Assembly: GCA_020025395.1 (NCBI GenBank) | Contig: JAHHSE010000074.1 | Coordinates: 1-7,232 of the forward strand | Direction: 5' to 3' | DNA from: Oscillospiraceae bacterium | Lineage (GTDB): Bacteria > Bacillota > Clostridia > Oscillospirales > Oscillospiraceae | Length of the DNA stretch: 7,232 nucleotides | Shown here: positions 1 to 7,199 of the stretch, one piece after another | Numbering within the stretch: position 1 is the stretch's first letter | How the letters are laid out: each line of letters opens with the position of its first letter | Program-made: the position numbers and the translations under genes | The notes under the pieces: model-generated | Told to the model about the DNA's origin: nothing | Seen by the model: only the letters and a program-made list of their open reading frames with translations | The model's database searches: none

Positions 1-2157
1 CTCATAGAGCATGAGCAGGTTCTCCCGCCGGTCCCCTCCCCCGTCCATGGCGGAAAACAGGCCCAGCAGGTTGGTCCTTTGGTAGAGATTCCAGAGAAAC
101 TCGTGGGCAGGCTGGTCGGCGGCCTCCAGCCGCAGATCCCCCAGGGTGCCGAGGATGTCCTCACAGTCCTCCTCTCCCCGCTCTCCACCCGCCAGAAGGG
201 CATCGTAAAAATCCCCCTCCGGACAGGCGGCCCGAAGCTGGGCCAGACGATCCGCGGACATGGCCCACACAGGACTGCGGAGGGCGGCAATGAGGGGGAC
301 ATCCTGTCTGGGGTTGTCCACCATCTGAAGGAGGGCAAGGGCCACCGACACCTCCACCGTCTCCATCAGATCTCCGCTCCCATCGGCCTGCCAGGGAAGA
401 CCCACCTCCCGAAAGGCCCTGGCATAATAGTGGGACACAGGTCCCGGAGAGCGGACCAGCACCGCCATATCGCCTGGACGGACCGGGCGGAGCCCCTCCC
501 CCTCGGTGACCCGAAAGCCCGTGTCCAGCAGCTCCCGGAGACGGCGGGCCGCAAAGCGGGCCTCCATCAGGTCCCTGGGGATTTTCTCCTCCTGCTCCTC
601 CTCATTCATGAGAATGTCCAGCTCGGTGTTCCAGCCGTCCTGCTCCGGCGCCGGATAGGAGGCTCCGGGATAGAGGGCGTCCCTGGGGGTGTATTCCATC
701 TCCCCCAGCACCGGGGACATCACCGCCCGGAAAAAGTCATTGACCGAGCCCAGCACCTGGGACCGGGAGCGGAAATTCCGGGTGAGGAGGGCCAGCCTTG
801 GCTCCCCCGCCCCCGCCTCCTCCCGCTTGGGGAAGGTGTTGTATTTTTTGAGGAAAATGGTGGGATCCGCCAGACGGAACCGATAGATGGACTGCTTCAC
901 ATCCCCCACCTGCACCAGGGTCTTCCCCCCTTGGGTCAGGGCGGAGAAAATCACATTCTGCACCTCATTGGTGTCCTGATACTCGTCCACCATCACCTCC
1001 GCAAACCGATTGCTCAGGGTTTGGGCGATCTCCTCCTCCCCCAGAAGACGGACGGTCAAATGCTCCAAATCATTGAAATCCAGCAGGCTCCTCCCCCTCT
1101 TCTCGGCAGTCAGCCGGGCATCAAAGTCCCGAACCAGGGAGAAGAGACCGGTTACCGCCGGGGAGATGGCGGCCAGATCCTCCCAAACCTCCTCCCCCGG
1201 CTGACGGCAGACCCCCAGCAGCTCGGAGAGGGCCTCCCGTCCGGCGGTGCGGATGGCCTTCACCTGCTCCACCTCCAACAGGGTCTTGTCCATCCGCTTC
1301 AGGCCCACTCTGGGGAACTCTGCCCCCTCCATGGCCCGCACTGCCTCCCAGCCTGTCCGGGCGGCCTCTGCCAGCCGCTCAAAGAGGACGGCTCCCGCCT
1401 CCATGGAGGGACGGTAGTTGGCTTCCAGATTGGGGTCCGCTTCGGTCAGCTCCTCTCCCTGCCGCAATGCCCTGGCCCAATATTCCGCCCTGCGGGCCAG
1501 GGTCTCCAATCGGCTTCTTCCCCAGATGGTCTCCCCCGGGTCCTTCTTCCGATCCGGCCGATAGGCCTCCTCCATTCGGGTCAGCCAGCCCATGGGGTCC
1601 GGATGGGCCTGGAGCTTGAGGTGGAGGTCGGAGGTGATCTGCAGCAGCCTGCTGTCATCCCGCCCCGCGGAAAGGGTGTCCACCAGGGCCACAAAGTCAG
1701 GGTGCCGGGAAAGGGTCTCATACCGCTTTTCCACCACCTCCTCCAGCACTCTGGACCGGAGAAGGCCGGTTTCCCCCTCGTCCATCAGACGAAAATCCGG
1801 ATCTAAATCCAGCCTGTGCCCAAACTCCCGGAGCAGCTCTCCGCAGAGGGCGTGGATGGTGGAAATGGGCGCCTTGTAGACCAGTGCGGACTGACGGCGG
1901 AGCCAGCCGTTTTCCGGCTCCTCCGACAGCCGTTTGGAAAGCTCCTCCGCCACTCGGCCCCGCAGCTCGGCGGCGGCCGCACGGGTAAAGGTGATGACCA
2001 GAAAGCGGTCAATGTCCAGCTTCTCCCGGATCACCCGGTCCAGCAGCCGCTCCACCAGCACCCTTGTCTTGCCGGAGCCGGCCGCAGCCGAGACCAGCAG
2101 CTCTCCCCCCCGGTCCTCCACCACAGCCCGCTGTTCCCGGGTCAGTGGAAATGCCAT
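1..2157 (-). CDS. addA: AddA, ATP-dependent helicase/nuclease subunit A (3' end beyond window)
   Basis: The UvrD/Rep-type (SF1A) helicase and nuclease subunit of AddAB, which unwinds and resects double-strand DNA ends for RecA loading. I translated 719 uninterrupted codons from the ATG at 2157 to the window edge. Visible motifs are: Q-motif LTREQRAV (Q9); Walker A AAAGSGKT (24-31, K30); motif Ia VITFTRAAAAEL (54-65); TIHALC (100-105); DFNDLEHL (360-367); Walker B DEYQDTN (391-397, E392); motif III VGDVKQSIYRFR (417-428); NFRSR (461-465); and the AddA-type block DNPRQDVPLIAALRSP (614-629). Family members are about 1200 residues, so roughly 480 are missing, including the last helicase motifs and the RecB-like nuclease. 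The cut is the window edge, not a mutation. The start is fixed by similarity from the first residues and by a GGAGGG site 8 bases upstream inside the end of addB. One base separates it from the addB stop, so the two are co-transcribed and probably translationally coupled. An acidic stretch (about 519-524) sits between conserved blocks. Confidence 0.97.
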   Translation of the reverse strand, partial: MAFPLTREQRAVVEDRGGELLVSAAAGSGKTRVLVERLLDRVIREKLDIDRFLVITFTRAAAAELRGRVAEELSKRLSEEPENGWLRRQSALVYKAPISTIHALCGELLREFGHRLDLDPDFRLMDEGETGLLRSRVLEEVVEKRYETLSRHPDFVALVDTLSAGRDDSRLLQITSDLHLKLQAHPDPMGWLTRMEEAYRPDRKKDPGETIWGRSRLETLARRAEYWARALRQGEELTEADPNLEANYRPSMEAGAVLFERLAEAARTGWEAVRAMEGAEFPRVGLKRMDKTLLEVEQVKAIRTAGREALSELLGVCRQPGEEVWEDLAAISPAVTGLFSLVRDFDARLTAEKRGRSLLDFNDLEHLTVRLLGEEEIAQTLSNRFAEVMVDEYQDTNEVQNVIFSALTQGGKTLVQVGDVKQSIYRFRLADPTIFLKKYNTFPKREEAGAGEPRLALLTRNFRSRSQVLGSVNDFFRAVMSPVLGEMEYTPRDALYPGASYPAPEQDGWNTELDILMNEEEQEEKIPRDLMEARFAARRLRELLDTGFRVTEGEGLRPVRPGDMAVLVRSPGPVSHYYARAFREVGLPWQADGSGDLMETVEVSVALALLQMVDNPRQDVPLIAALRSPVWAMSADRLAQLRAACPEGDFYDALLAGGERGEEDCEDILGTLGDLRLEAADQPAHEFLWNLYQRTNLLGLFSAMDGGGDRRENLLMLYE

Positions 2158-2158
2158 T

Positions 2159-5100
2159 TTATTCTCCCTCCTGTTCCTCGTAGGCCGTCCAGAATTGGGC
2201 CTGCTTCATGGTCTTCATGGGGCGGCGGTGATCCTCCCCCACCCCCTCGCGGAACTGACAGGCCGGGGCGTACTCGCAATAGAGGCAGGCGTTCCTGTCC
2301 GGACCCCGCCAAAAGGGATCGGCCGCAATGGAGCCCCTTGCCATCTCTCCCGCCATCTCGGTGAGGACCTTCTCCACATGGCGGCCCAGTTTTCCCATCC
2401 GTTCGGCGGAGACCAGCTCCTCCCCTGTGATTTCTCCCGCCCTGGTCACCTTGAGAGGAAGGAATCGGTACTCCTCCCCCTCTTCCAGATGCTCCATGGC
2501 GTCCAGCACCTCCGGGTCGTTCAGCACCACCCCTTTTCGGCGCAGCGCTTTGGCGATCTCCTTTTCGATCTTTTCCTCCCTCATGTCGGGAGGACCGGAG
2601 ACAATGGCATCCCGCGCGGGGATGTAGAGGACCCCGGCTGGGATGATCTCCTTCCCAAAGAGGGGGCCTCCCTCCTTGGTCAGAGTGTTCAGATAGATCA
2701 GCATCTGAAGTCCCATTCCGTTCCAGACATCGCTCCAGTCAAAGCTCTTCCGCCCCGTCTTATAGTCCACCACGCGAAGGCAGAGCTTTCCGTCCTTTTC
2801 CCAGCCGTCCACCCGATCCACGAAGCCGGAGAGGCTCACCGTCACCCCCCCGGCGGAAAAGGTGATGGGAGGAAGGTCCTTCCCGGAGCCAAAGCCCAGC
2901 TCAAAGGCAATGGGCGCAAAGTCTCCCCGGTTCAGCTCCTGGGCGGCATCCTCCACCACCTGGGTGACGGTTTTGAGCAGGCGGCGGAAGAGATAGCAAA
3001 ACCGCGGGGTCTGATTCTCCAGCCCCCCCAGCTCCTGAGCCACATAGTCCTCCACCACCTCATGGATGAGCGCCCCCCGGCCCTCCCGATCCAGGTCCGC
3101 CCCTCCTCTGGTCAGCACTTTCTCCAAAACATAGTGGACAAAGGTGCCGTATTCCGGGGCGGAGAAGCCCGCCCTTCTTCTTGCCCTGGCCTTCAGTCCA
3201 TACTGCATAAAATAGGAGAAGTGACAGGACTTGTACTTGTCCAGCCGGGAGGCCGACATGGGGACCTTTCTCCCATAGAGGGCGGTCACCGCCGCCGGAC
3301 TGAGTCTTCCCCGGGTGAGCTTTCGGGCCTCCCGCATCCGATGGACCCGGTCCCCGTATTCCGGCAGGGCGTCCAGCAGGGGCCAGACCTCCTCCCGTCC
3401 GGTTTCCAGGGCGGGGAGGGGCGCGGAGAAGCGAAAGGCCTCCTCCCCCTCCAGATGGGGGACCAGACGGGGAAAGGCCCCCTTCAAGCGGGCGATCAGG
3501 GCGGAGGGGCGGCGCTCCTCCCCCTGGCTGCCACGGGCGGGATAGAAGACCAGGAGCCTTTGGGTGGGCAGGGTACAGCCCTCATAGAGGATGGTCCACT
3601 CACGGGTCAGCTTGTCCCGGACCCGGGGGGCGGCCTCCAGCCCCCGCCGGGCCAGCAGATCCCGGTCCTCATCGGTGAGAAGTCCCGCCGAGGGGGCGAC
3701 CTGGGGGATCTGTCCGTCATCGGCCCCCAGAAGACAGAGGACCTTAACCTGCTTTCCGGAGACACGGGGCAGATCTCCCGCCGTCACCCGGTCCAGAGAA
3801 ACCGGGATGGCCCCCACCTCATACTGGGACAGGACCAGCTTGAGCACCTGTCCAAACTCGTCCAGCTCCATGTCGGTCTTCTCCAGAATGACGGCGCACT
3901 GGTCCAGACCGGCACATAAAATCTCCCAGAGCTGACGGTACTCCTCCGCCTTTTGGACCCTTCCCCGCTCCTCCAGCGCCTCTGCCCGCCGGGTGAGCCG
4001 CCGGGGGAGGTCAATGGCCTCCAAAAAGGCATAGAGGGCCCGGGCCTGCTCCCGCCCGGTCTTTGCCCCGCTGTGCTTCAGGGCCAGCAGAGGGGCAGTC
4101 ACCTGCTCCTTTAAGCGGTTCAGCTCCAAAAGGCCCTCGTCCTCCTCCGGATTCAGGGTGCCGAACTGACCGTCGGGACGCCAGCTCCAGGGCTTTTTAC
4201 TCGTCCATTTGCTCCCCCGGATGTCCCAGACCTCCGCATAGTTTTCCAGCTTGTCCCTCTGGTCCTCTGTCAGCCCTGTCAGGCCGGTCTTCAGATAACG
4301 CAGCACATCCTCCTCCTGCCACCCTCCCTCCAGCACCTCCAGGGCAGCCGCTACCACCGCCAGAACCGGCTTTTCCAGGATATCGGTCATGGCGCTGGTA
4401 AAGACCGGGAGGCCGTATTGGGGAAAGATGGTCTCCACCAGGGGGCGGTATGGCTCAAAATCCCTCGCCACCACCGCCATCTCCCGAAAGCGCACCCCCT
4501 CCATGGCCAGACTCCGCAGGCGGGCCGCCGCCCACTCCACCTCCGAGCGGGGACTGTCCGCCCGAAAGAGATCAAGCCGCTCCGGGACCTCCGGCCAGGG
4601 CTGGGGACGGTCTTCAAACAGATTTTTTTCCAGGTGGGCCAATTCCTCCGGCTGGGGACGGAGGGCGGTGAGATACTCGATCTCGCTCTCCTGTCCCGCC
4701 CGGCGGGCCAGATTTAAAAGCTGATGAACGGTGCGGCGGGCCGGGTCAAAGAGGGGGTCTCCCTGTTCCGCCCGATCACAGAGCAGGCTGACCGTCACCT
4801 CCCCCCCTTCCATCAGGGCGGCGATAACCCGCCGCTCCTGCGGGGTAAAGTCGGTAAAGCCAAAAAGATAAAATTCCCTTCCGGCGGCCCAGCCGCTCTC
4901 CTCCAGGGCCTGGGCCAGACGGGTGAGACGGTCCCTTGGGTCTGCCGCCACCCGGTCCGTGAGGGCGTTATAGGCCCCATAGATGAGGGCCAGATCCCGC
5001 AGCTTTTCCTCCTCTTCCCCCGCCTCCGCCAATGTGTCCGGGTCAATCCGACAGCTTTTCAGCTCATCCATGGTGGAGAGCATCCGCATCAGGAAGGAGG

Positions 5101-5434
5101 GCTTTCGGGAGGGCTTTGCGTAGACGGTGAGCTGGGAGGAGACCTCCTTTAACGCCGCCGAGAGCAGAAGGATCCGTCCCCCCGCATCCAGGGTTTTTTG
5201 AGCCGTCCCACCCCATTGGGAGAAGACCCGGCTGGCCAGACGGGTAAAGGAGAGAACCTCCCCATAGGTGGAGACCCTGTCTCCCCCCGCGGCGCACAGG
5301 GCACGCTCGGCCTCGTGGGAGGCCTGCTCCGGAACGATGAGACAGCGCCTTTTTCCCCCCTCCGGACGGGTCATACGGGCCAGGATGACAGCGGCGCGGT
5401 CAATGCCGCCCCGGCCCAGCAGAAGATGAAGCAT
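2159..5434 (-). CDS. addB: AddB, ATP-dependent helicase/deoxyribonuclease subunit B
   Basis: The second subunit of the AddAB helicase-nuclease. It supplies a RecB-family nuclease held together by a 4Fe-4S cluster and, in studied homologues, the Chi-recognition surface. The protein has 1091 residues, slightly shorter than the usual 1150 or so. The N-terminal inactivated-helicase region carries LIVPEQASHEAER (32-44). A central helicase-like motif is GADDGQIP (570-577). The C-terminal nuclease shows GFVDRVD (870-876), DYKTG (890-894; D890, K892) and the motif Q910 (LQMLIY), so it looks catalytically intact. Cluster ligands are C737 (KSCHFSYF) and C1050-x2-C1053-x5-C1059. Oddity: where many relatives have GRxGxGKT at the extreme N-terminus, this protein has GRGGIDRA (7-14), so the P-loop lysine and Thr/Ser are lost. 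The ATG at 5434 is chosen because AAGGAGG lies 7 bases upstream and the protein then begins MLHLLLGR, as in AddB relatives. The frame stays open to 5638, but that extension runs through the guaB terminator and the addB promoter. Confidence 0.97.
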   Translation of the reverse strand: MLHLLLGRGGIDRAAVILARMTRPEGGKRRCLIVPEQASHEAERALCAAGGDRVSTYGEVLSFTRLASRVFSQWGGTAQKTLDAGGRILLLSAALKEVSSQLTVYAKPSRKPSFLMRMLSTMDELKSCRIDPDTLAEAGEEEEKLRDLALIYGAYNALTDRVAADPRDRLTRLAQALEESGWAAGREFYLFGFTDFTPQERRVIAALMEGGEVTVSLLCDRAEQGDPLFDPARRTVHQLLNLARRAGQESEIEYLTALRPQPEELAHLEKNLFEDRPQPWPEVPERLDLFRADSPRSEVEWAAARLRSLAMEGVRFREMAVVARDFEPYRPLVETIFPQYGLPVFTSAMTDILEKPVLAVVAAALEVLEGGWQEEDVLRYLKTGLTGLTEDQRDKLENYAEVWDIRGSKWTSKKPWSWRPDGQFGTLNPEEDEGLLELNRLKEQVTAPLLALKHSGAKTGREQARALYAFLEAIDLPRRLTRRAEALEERGRVQKAEEYRQLWEILCAGLDQCAVILEKTDMELDEFGQVLKLVLSQYEVGAIPVSLDRVTAGDLPRVSGKQVKVLCLLGADDGQIPQVAPSAGLLTDEDRDLLARRGLEAAPRVRDKLTREWTILYEGCTLPTQRLLVFYPARGSQGEERRPSALIARLKGAFPRLVPHLEGEEAFRFSAPLPALETGREEVWPLLDALPEYGDRVHRMREARKLTRGRLSPAAVTALYGRKVPMSASRLDKYKSCHFSYFMQYGLKARARRRAGFSAPEYGTFVHYVLEKVLTRGGADLDREGRGALIHEVVEDYVAQELGGLENQTPRFCYLFRRLLKTVTQVVEDAAQELNRGDFAPIAFELGFGSGKDLPPITFSAGGVTVSLSGFVDRVDGWEKDGKLCLRVVDYKTGRKSFDWSDVWNGMGLQMLIYLNTLTKEGGPLFGKEIIPAGVLYIPARDAIVSGPPDMREEKIEKEIAKALRRKGVVLNDPEVLDAMEHLEEGEEYRFLPLKVTRAGEITGEELVSAERMGKLGRHVEKVLTEMAGEMARGSIAADPFWRGPDRNACLYCEYAPACQFREGVGEDHRRPMKTMKQAQFWTAYEEQEGE
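2166..2172 (-). promoter_or_regulatory. addA ribosome binding site inside the end of addB
   Basis: AGGAGGG on the minus strand, within the last codons of addB (...Gln-Glu-Gly-Glu-stop) and 8 bases before the addA ATG at 2157. The addB stop TAA (2159-2161) lies between this site and the ATG, a layout typical of translational coupling. Confidence 0.88.
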
Positions 5435-5441
5435 GGCAGAT

Positions 5442-5448
5442 CCTCCTT
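5442..5448 (-). promoter_or_regulatory. addB ribosome binding site
   Basis: AAGGAGG on the minus strand, 7 bases before the ATG at 5434. It is a near-perfect anti-16S match and the main reason for taking this start rather than the open frame extending to 5638. Confidence 0.9.
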
Positions 5449-5461
5449 GTCCTGTCTGTCT

Positions 5462-5490
5462 GGGAACAGGGGTCGGAAGGACCCCTTCCC
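5462..5490 (-). promoter_or_regulatory. Hairpin in the addB leader
   Basis: In minus-strand RNA, GGGAAGGGGUC (5480-5490) pairs with GACCCC (5469-5474) and UUCCC (5462-5466). This gives 11 base pairs with a 2-base UG bulge and a 5-base loop. It begins about 8 bases after the predicted transcription start and ends 13 bases before the addB ribosome binding site. No U-tract follows, so it is not an intrinsic terminator. It may stabilise the 5' end of the mRNA or bind a regulator; the function is unknown. Confidence 0.6.
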
Positions 5491-5504
5491 GTGCAATACA
5501 GGCA

Positions 5505-5533
5505 ATTATACCACGAAAAAAAAGTCCCGTCCA
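5505..5533 (-). promoter_or_regulatory. addB-addA promoter with extended -10
   Basis: On the minus strand, a perfect -10 TATAAT (5505-5510) is preceded by TGG, giving an extended -10 (TGnTATAAT). A 17-base spacer containing a T-run separates it from a -35 TGGACG (5528-5533, four of six consensus bases). Transcription would start near 5498, leaving a leader of about 64 bases before the addB ATG. The promoter lies just downstream of the guaB terminator, as expected if addBA is a separate transcription unit. Confidence 0.85.
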
Positions 5534-5540
5534 CGGACTT
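5516..5540 (-). terminator. Possible second weak terminator overlapping the addB promoter
   Basis: On the minus strand, AAGTCC (5535-5540) and GGACTT (5522-5527) can pair as a 6-base-pair stem with a 7-base loop. The stem could be extended by wobbles (G-U, A-U, G-U), and a run of eight T (5516-5523) overlaps its end. It could catch readthrough from guaB past the main terminator. The same bases hold the -35 and spacer of the addB promoter, so the T-run may only be promoter spacer. Stem stability is modest. Confidence 0.4.
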
Positions 5541-5605
5541 CTCCCAATGAGACCGCAGGAAGACCCCGGACCGTCGGAGAAACACGCCCACATTCTTCGG
5601 CATCC

Positions 5606-5644
5606 AAAAAAACAGGCGGCACCGGAAAAATCCGGCACCGCCTG
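5606..5644 (-). terminator. Intrinsic terminator of guaB
   Basis: Ten bases past the guaB stop codon. As minus-strand RNA, the arms at 5631-5644 and 5613-5626 form a 14-base-pair stem (CAGGCGGUGCCGGA with UCCGGUGCCGCCUG) with a UUUU loop, followed directly by seven U (5606-5612). Two central positions are tandem G-U wobbles in this RNA; in plus-strand RNA they would be C-A mismatches. That asymmetry and the U-tract both show the element acts on minus-strand transcription. Confidence 0.93.
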
Positions 5645-5654
5645 CCTCTTGCGA

Positions 5655-7112
5655 TCAGGGGTTCAGGGTGTAATTGGGCGCTTCCTTGGTGATATAGATG
5701 TCGTGGGGATGGGACTCCTTCAGGCCGGCGGCGGTAATCTGAATAAACTGCGCCTTGGTGTGAAGCTCGTCGATGGTATGGCAGCCGGTATAGCCCATGC
5801 CGGCCCGCAGACCGCCCATCATCTGATAGATGGTGTCTCCCACCGGTCCCTTGTAGGGCACACGGCCCTCCACCCCTTCGGGGACCAGTTTCTTGTTGTT
5901 CTGCTGGAAGTAACGGTCCTTGGAGCCGCAGGCCATGGCCCCCAAGGAGCCCATGCCGCGGTACACCTTGAACTGACGGCCCTGGTAGATCTCCGTATCC
6001 CCCGGAGACTCCTCACAGCCCGCCAGCAGGGAGCCAAGCATGACCACATTCGCGCCGGCGGCCAGCGCCTTTGCAATGTCGCCGGAATACTTGATTCCGC
6101 CGTCGGCAATGATGGGGACCCCATACTTGGCGGCCTCCTGAGCGGCGTCATAGACGGCGGTGATCTGGGGTACGCCGATGCCCGCCACCACACGGGTGGT
6201 GCAGATGGAGCCGGGGCCGATTCCGATCTTCACGCAGTCGGCACCCGCTTCGATGAGGGCACGGGTCCCCTCGGCGGTAGCCACATTTCCGGCGATGAGC
6301 TGAACATCGGGATAGAGGGCCTTGATCCGCTTCACACACTCCAGAATGTTGCTGCTGTGTCCATGGGCGGAGTCCAGCACCAGAACATCGGCCCCCGCCT
6401 CCACCAGGGCACGGGTGCGGTCCAGCACATCGGGGGTCACGCCAATGGCGGCCCCCACCATCAGGCGGCCCTTTTCGTCCCGGGCGGAGTTGGGATAGAC
6501 CTCGGCCTTCTCGATATCCTTAATGGTAATGAGTCCCTTCAGGTGAAAGTCCTTGTCCACAATGGGGAGCTTTTCCACCTTATGTCTGCGGAGAATATCC
6601 TTGGCCTCCGAGAGAGTGGTCCCCTCGGGGGCGGTCACCAGGTTTTCTCTGGTCATCACATTGTCGATGAGCTGGCACATATCAGTCTCGAACTTCATGT
6701 CCCGATTGGTGATGATGCCGATGAGCTTTCCATTGTCACAGATGGGTACGCCGGAGATGCGGTACTTGGCCATCAGCTCATCGGCCTCCTGCAGGGTGTG
6801 CCCCGGCGCCAGCCAGAAGGGATTGGTAATGACCCCGTTCTCGCTCCGCTTGACCATGTCCACCTGCTCTGCCTGCTGACCGATGGACATATTTTTATGG
6901 ATAATGCCGATCCCCCCTTCACGGGCAACGGCAATGGCCATACGGTACTCTGTGACGGTGTCCATGGCGGCGGCCATCACAGGAACATTGAGAGTCACCT
7001 TCCGGGTCAGCTGTGTGCGAAGGTCGATATCGGCGGGGAGGACATCGCTTTCGGCGGGAACCAGCAAAACGTCGTCAAAGGTAAGGCCCTGGCCCTTGAA
7101 TTTGTCCTGCAT
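5655..7112 (-). CDS. guaB: IMP dehydrogenase (inosine-5'-monophosphate dehydrogenase)
   Basis: Cytosolic enzyme that oxidises IMP to XMP with NAD+, the rate-limiting step of guanine nucleotide synthesis. With the preferred start it has 485 residues, the usual bacterial length of about 485-490. In that numbering the TIM-barrel begins with GLTFDDVLLVPA (9-20). A two-CBS (Bateman) regulatory insert spans about 93-204 (VPICDNGKLIGIITNRD and LPIVDKDFHLKGLITIKD). Then come the NAD-site region LDSAHGHS (from 247), the catalytic loop GIGPGSICTTR with C304, IIADGGIKYSGD (335-346), GSLLAG (360-365), and the flap dyad R400-Y401 in KDRYFQ. All key residues are present. Start choice: two in-frame ATGs lie at 7118 and 7112. 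The AGGAG at 7119-7123 abuts the first with no spacing but is 6 bases from the second, so 7112 is preferred; using 7118 would only add Met-Gln. The gene has its own promoter upstream and a terminator downstream, so it is probably transcribed alone. It is an ordinary housekeeping copy with no sign of transfer. Confidence 0.98.
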   Translation of the reverse strand: MQDKFKGQGLTFDDVLLVPAESDVLPADIDLRTQLTRKVTLNVPVMAAAMDTVTEYRMAIAVAREGGIGIIHKNMSIGQQAEQVDMVKRSENGVITNPFWLAPGHTLQEADELMAKYRISGVPICDNGKLIGIITNRDMKFETDMCQLIDNVMTRENLVTAPEGTTLSEAKDILRRHKVEKLPIVDKDFHLKGLITIKDIEKAEVYPNSARDEKGRLMVGAAIGVTPDVLDRTRALVEAGADVLVLDSAHGHSSNILECVKRIKALYPDVQLIAGNVATAEGTRALIEAGADCVKIGIGPGSICTTRVVAGIGVPQITAVYDAAQEAAKYGVPIIADGGIKYSGDIAKALAAGANVVMLGSLLAGCEESPGDTEIYQGRQFKVYRGMGSLGAMACGSKDRYFQQNNKKLVPEGVEGRVPYKGPVGDTIYQMMGGLRAGMGYTGCHTIDELHTKAQFIQITAAGLKESHPHDIYITKEAPNYTLNP

Positions 7113-7118
7113 CTGCAT

Positions 7119-7123
7119 CTCCT
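7119..7123 (-). promoter_or_regulatory. guaB ribosome binding site that decides the start
   Basis: AGGAG on the minus strand. It touches the ATG at 7118 with zero spacing but lies 6 bases before the in-frame ATG at 7112, an efficient distance. This argues that translation starts at 7112. Confidence 0.75.
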
Positions 7124-7170
7124 ACTTTCTTGTTGATTTCATGGTCAATGGTACACGGGAAATTTTATTT

Positions 7171-7199
7171 ATTTTAATGGTCCTTTTCACGAATGTCAA
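7171..7199 (-). promoter_or_regulatory. guaB promoter (sigma-A type)
   Basis: Read on the minus strand, a perfect -35 TTGACA (7194-7199) is followed by a 17-base spacer and a -10 TAAAAT (7171-7176, five of six consensus bases). Transcription would start near 7164, giving a leader of about 50 bases before the guaB ATG at 7112. The region from the -10 downstream is AT-rich, in contrast to the GC-rich coding DNA. I see no clear purine-repressor box or purine riboswitch in the leader. Confidence 0.85.

Noticed and set aside
79..1806. A 575-codon plus-strand open frame opposite addA.
   Set aside because: It is in antisense codon register with addA, has low-complexity Gly/Pro/Leu/His-rich composition and no recognisable domain, and the minus strand is clearly coding with helicase motifs in order.
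1..2157. addA as a truncated pseudogene.
   Set aside because: The frame is open right up to position 1 with conserved motifs throughout; the truncation is the window boundary.
1934..3919. A 661-codon plus-strand open frame opposite addB and the start of addA.
   Set aside because: It is an antisense artefact of GC-rich codon use; the nuclease and Fe-S motifs are on the minus strand.
5435..5638. A 68-codon N-terminal extension of AddB from an ATG at 5638.
   Set aside because: It would overlap the guaB terminator, the addB promoter and leader hairpin, has no family-like sequence, and a strong ribosome site sits at the 5434 ATG where AddB-like sequence begins.
5433..7136. A 567-codon plus-strand open frame opposite guaB.
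   Set aside because: It lies antisense and in register with a textbook guaB, and it crosses the guaB terminator and both gene starts.
7113..7164. Purine riboswitch in the guaB leader.
   Set aside because: The predicted leader of about 50 bases is too short for the aptamer and shows no matching stems or expression platform.
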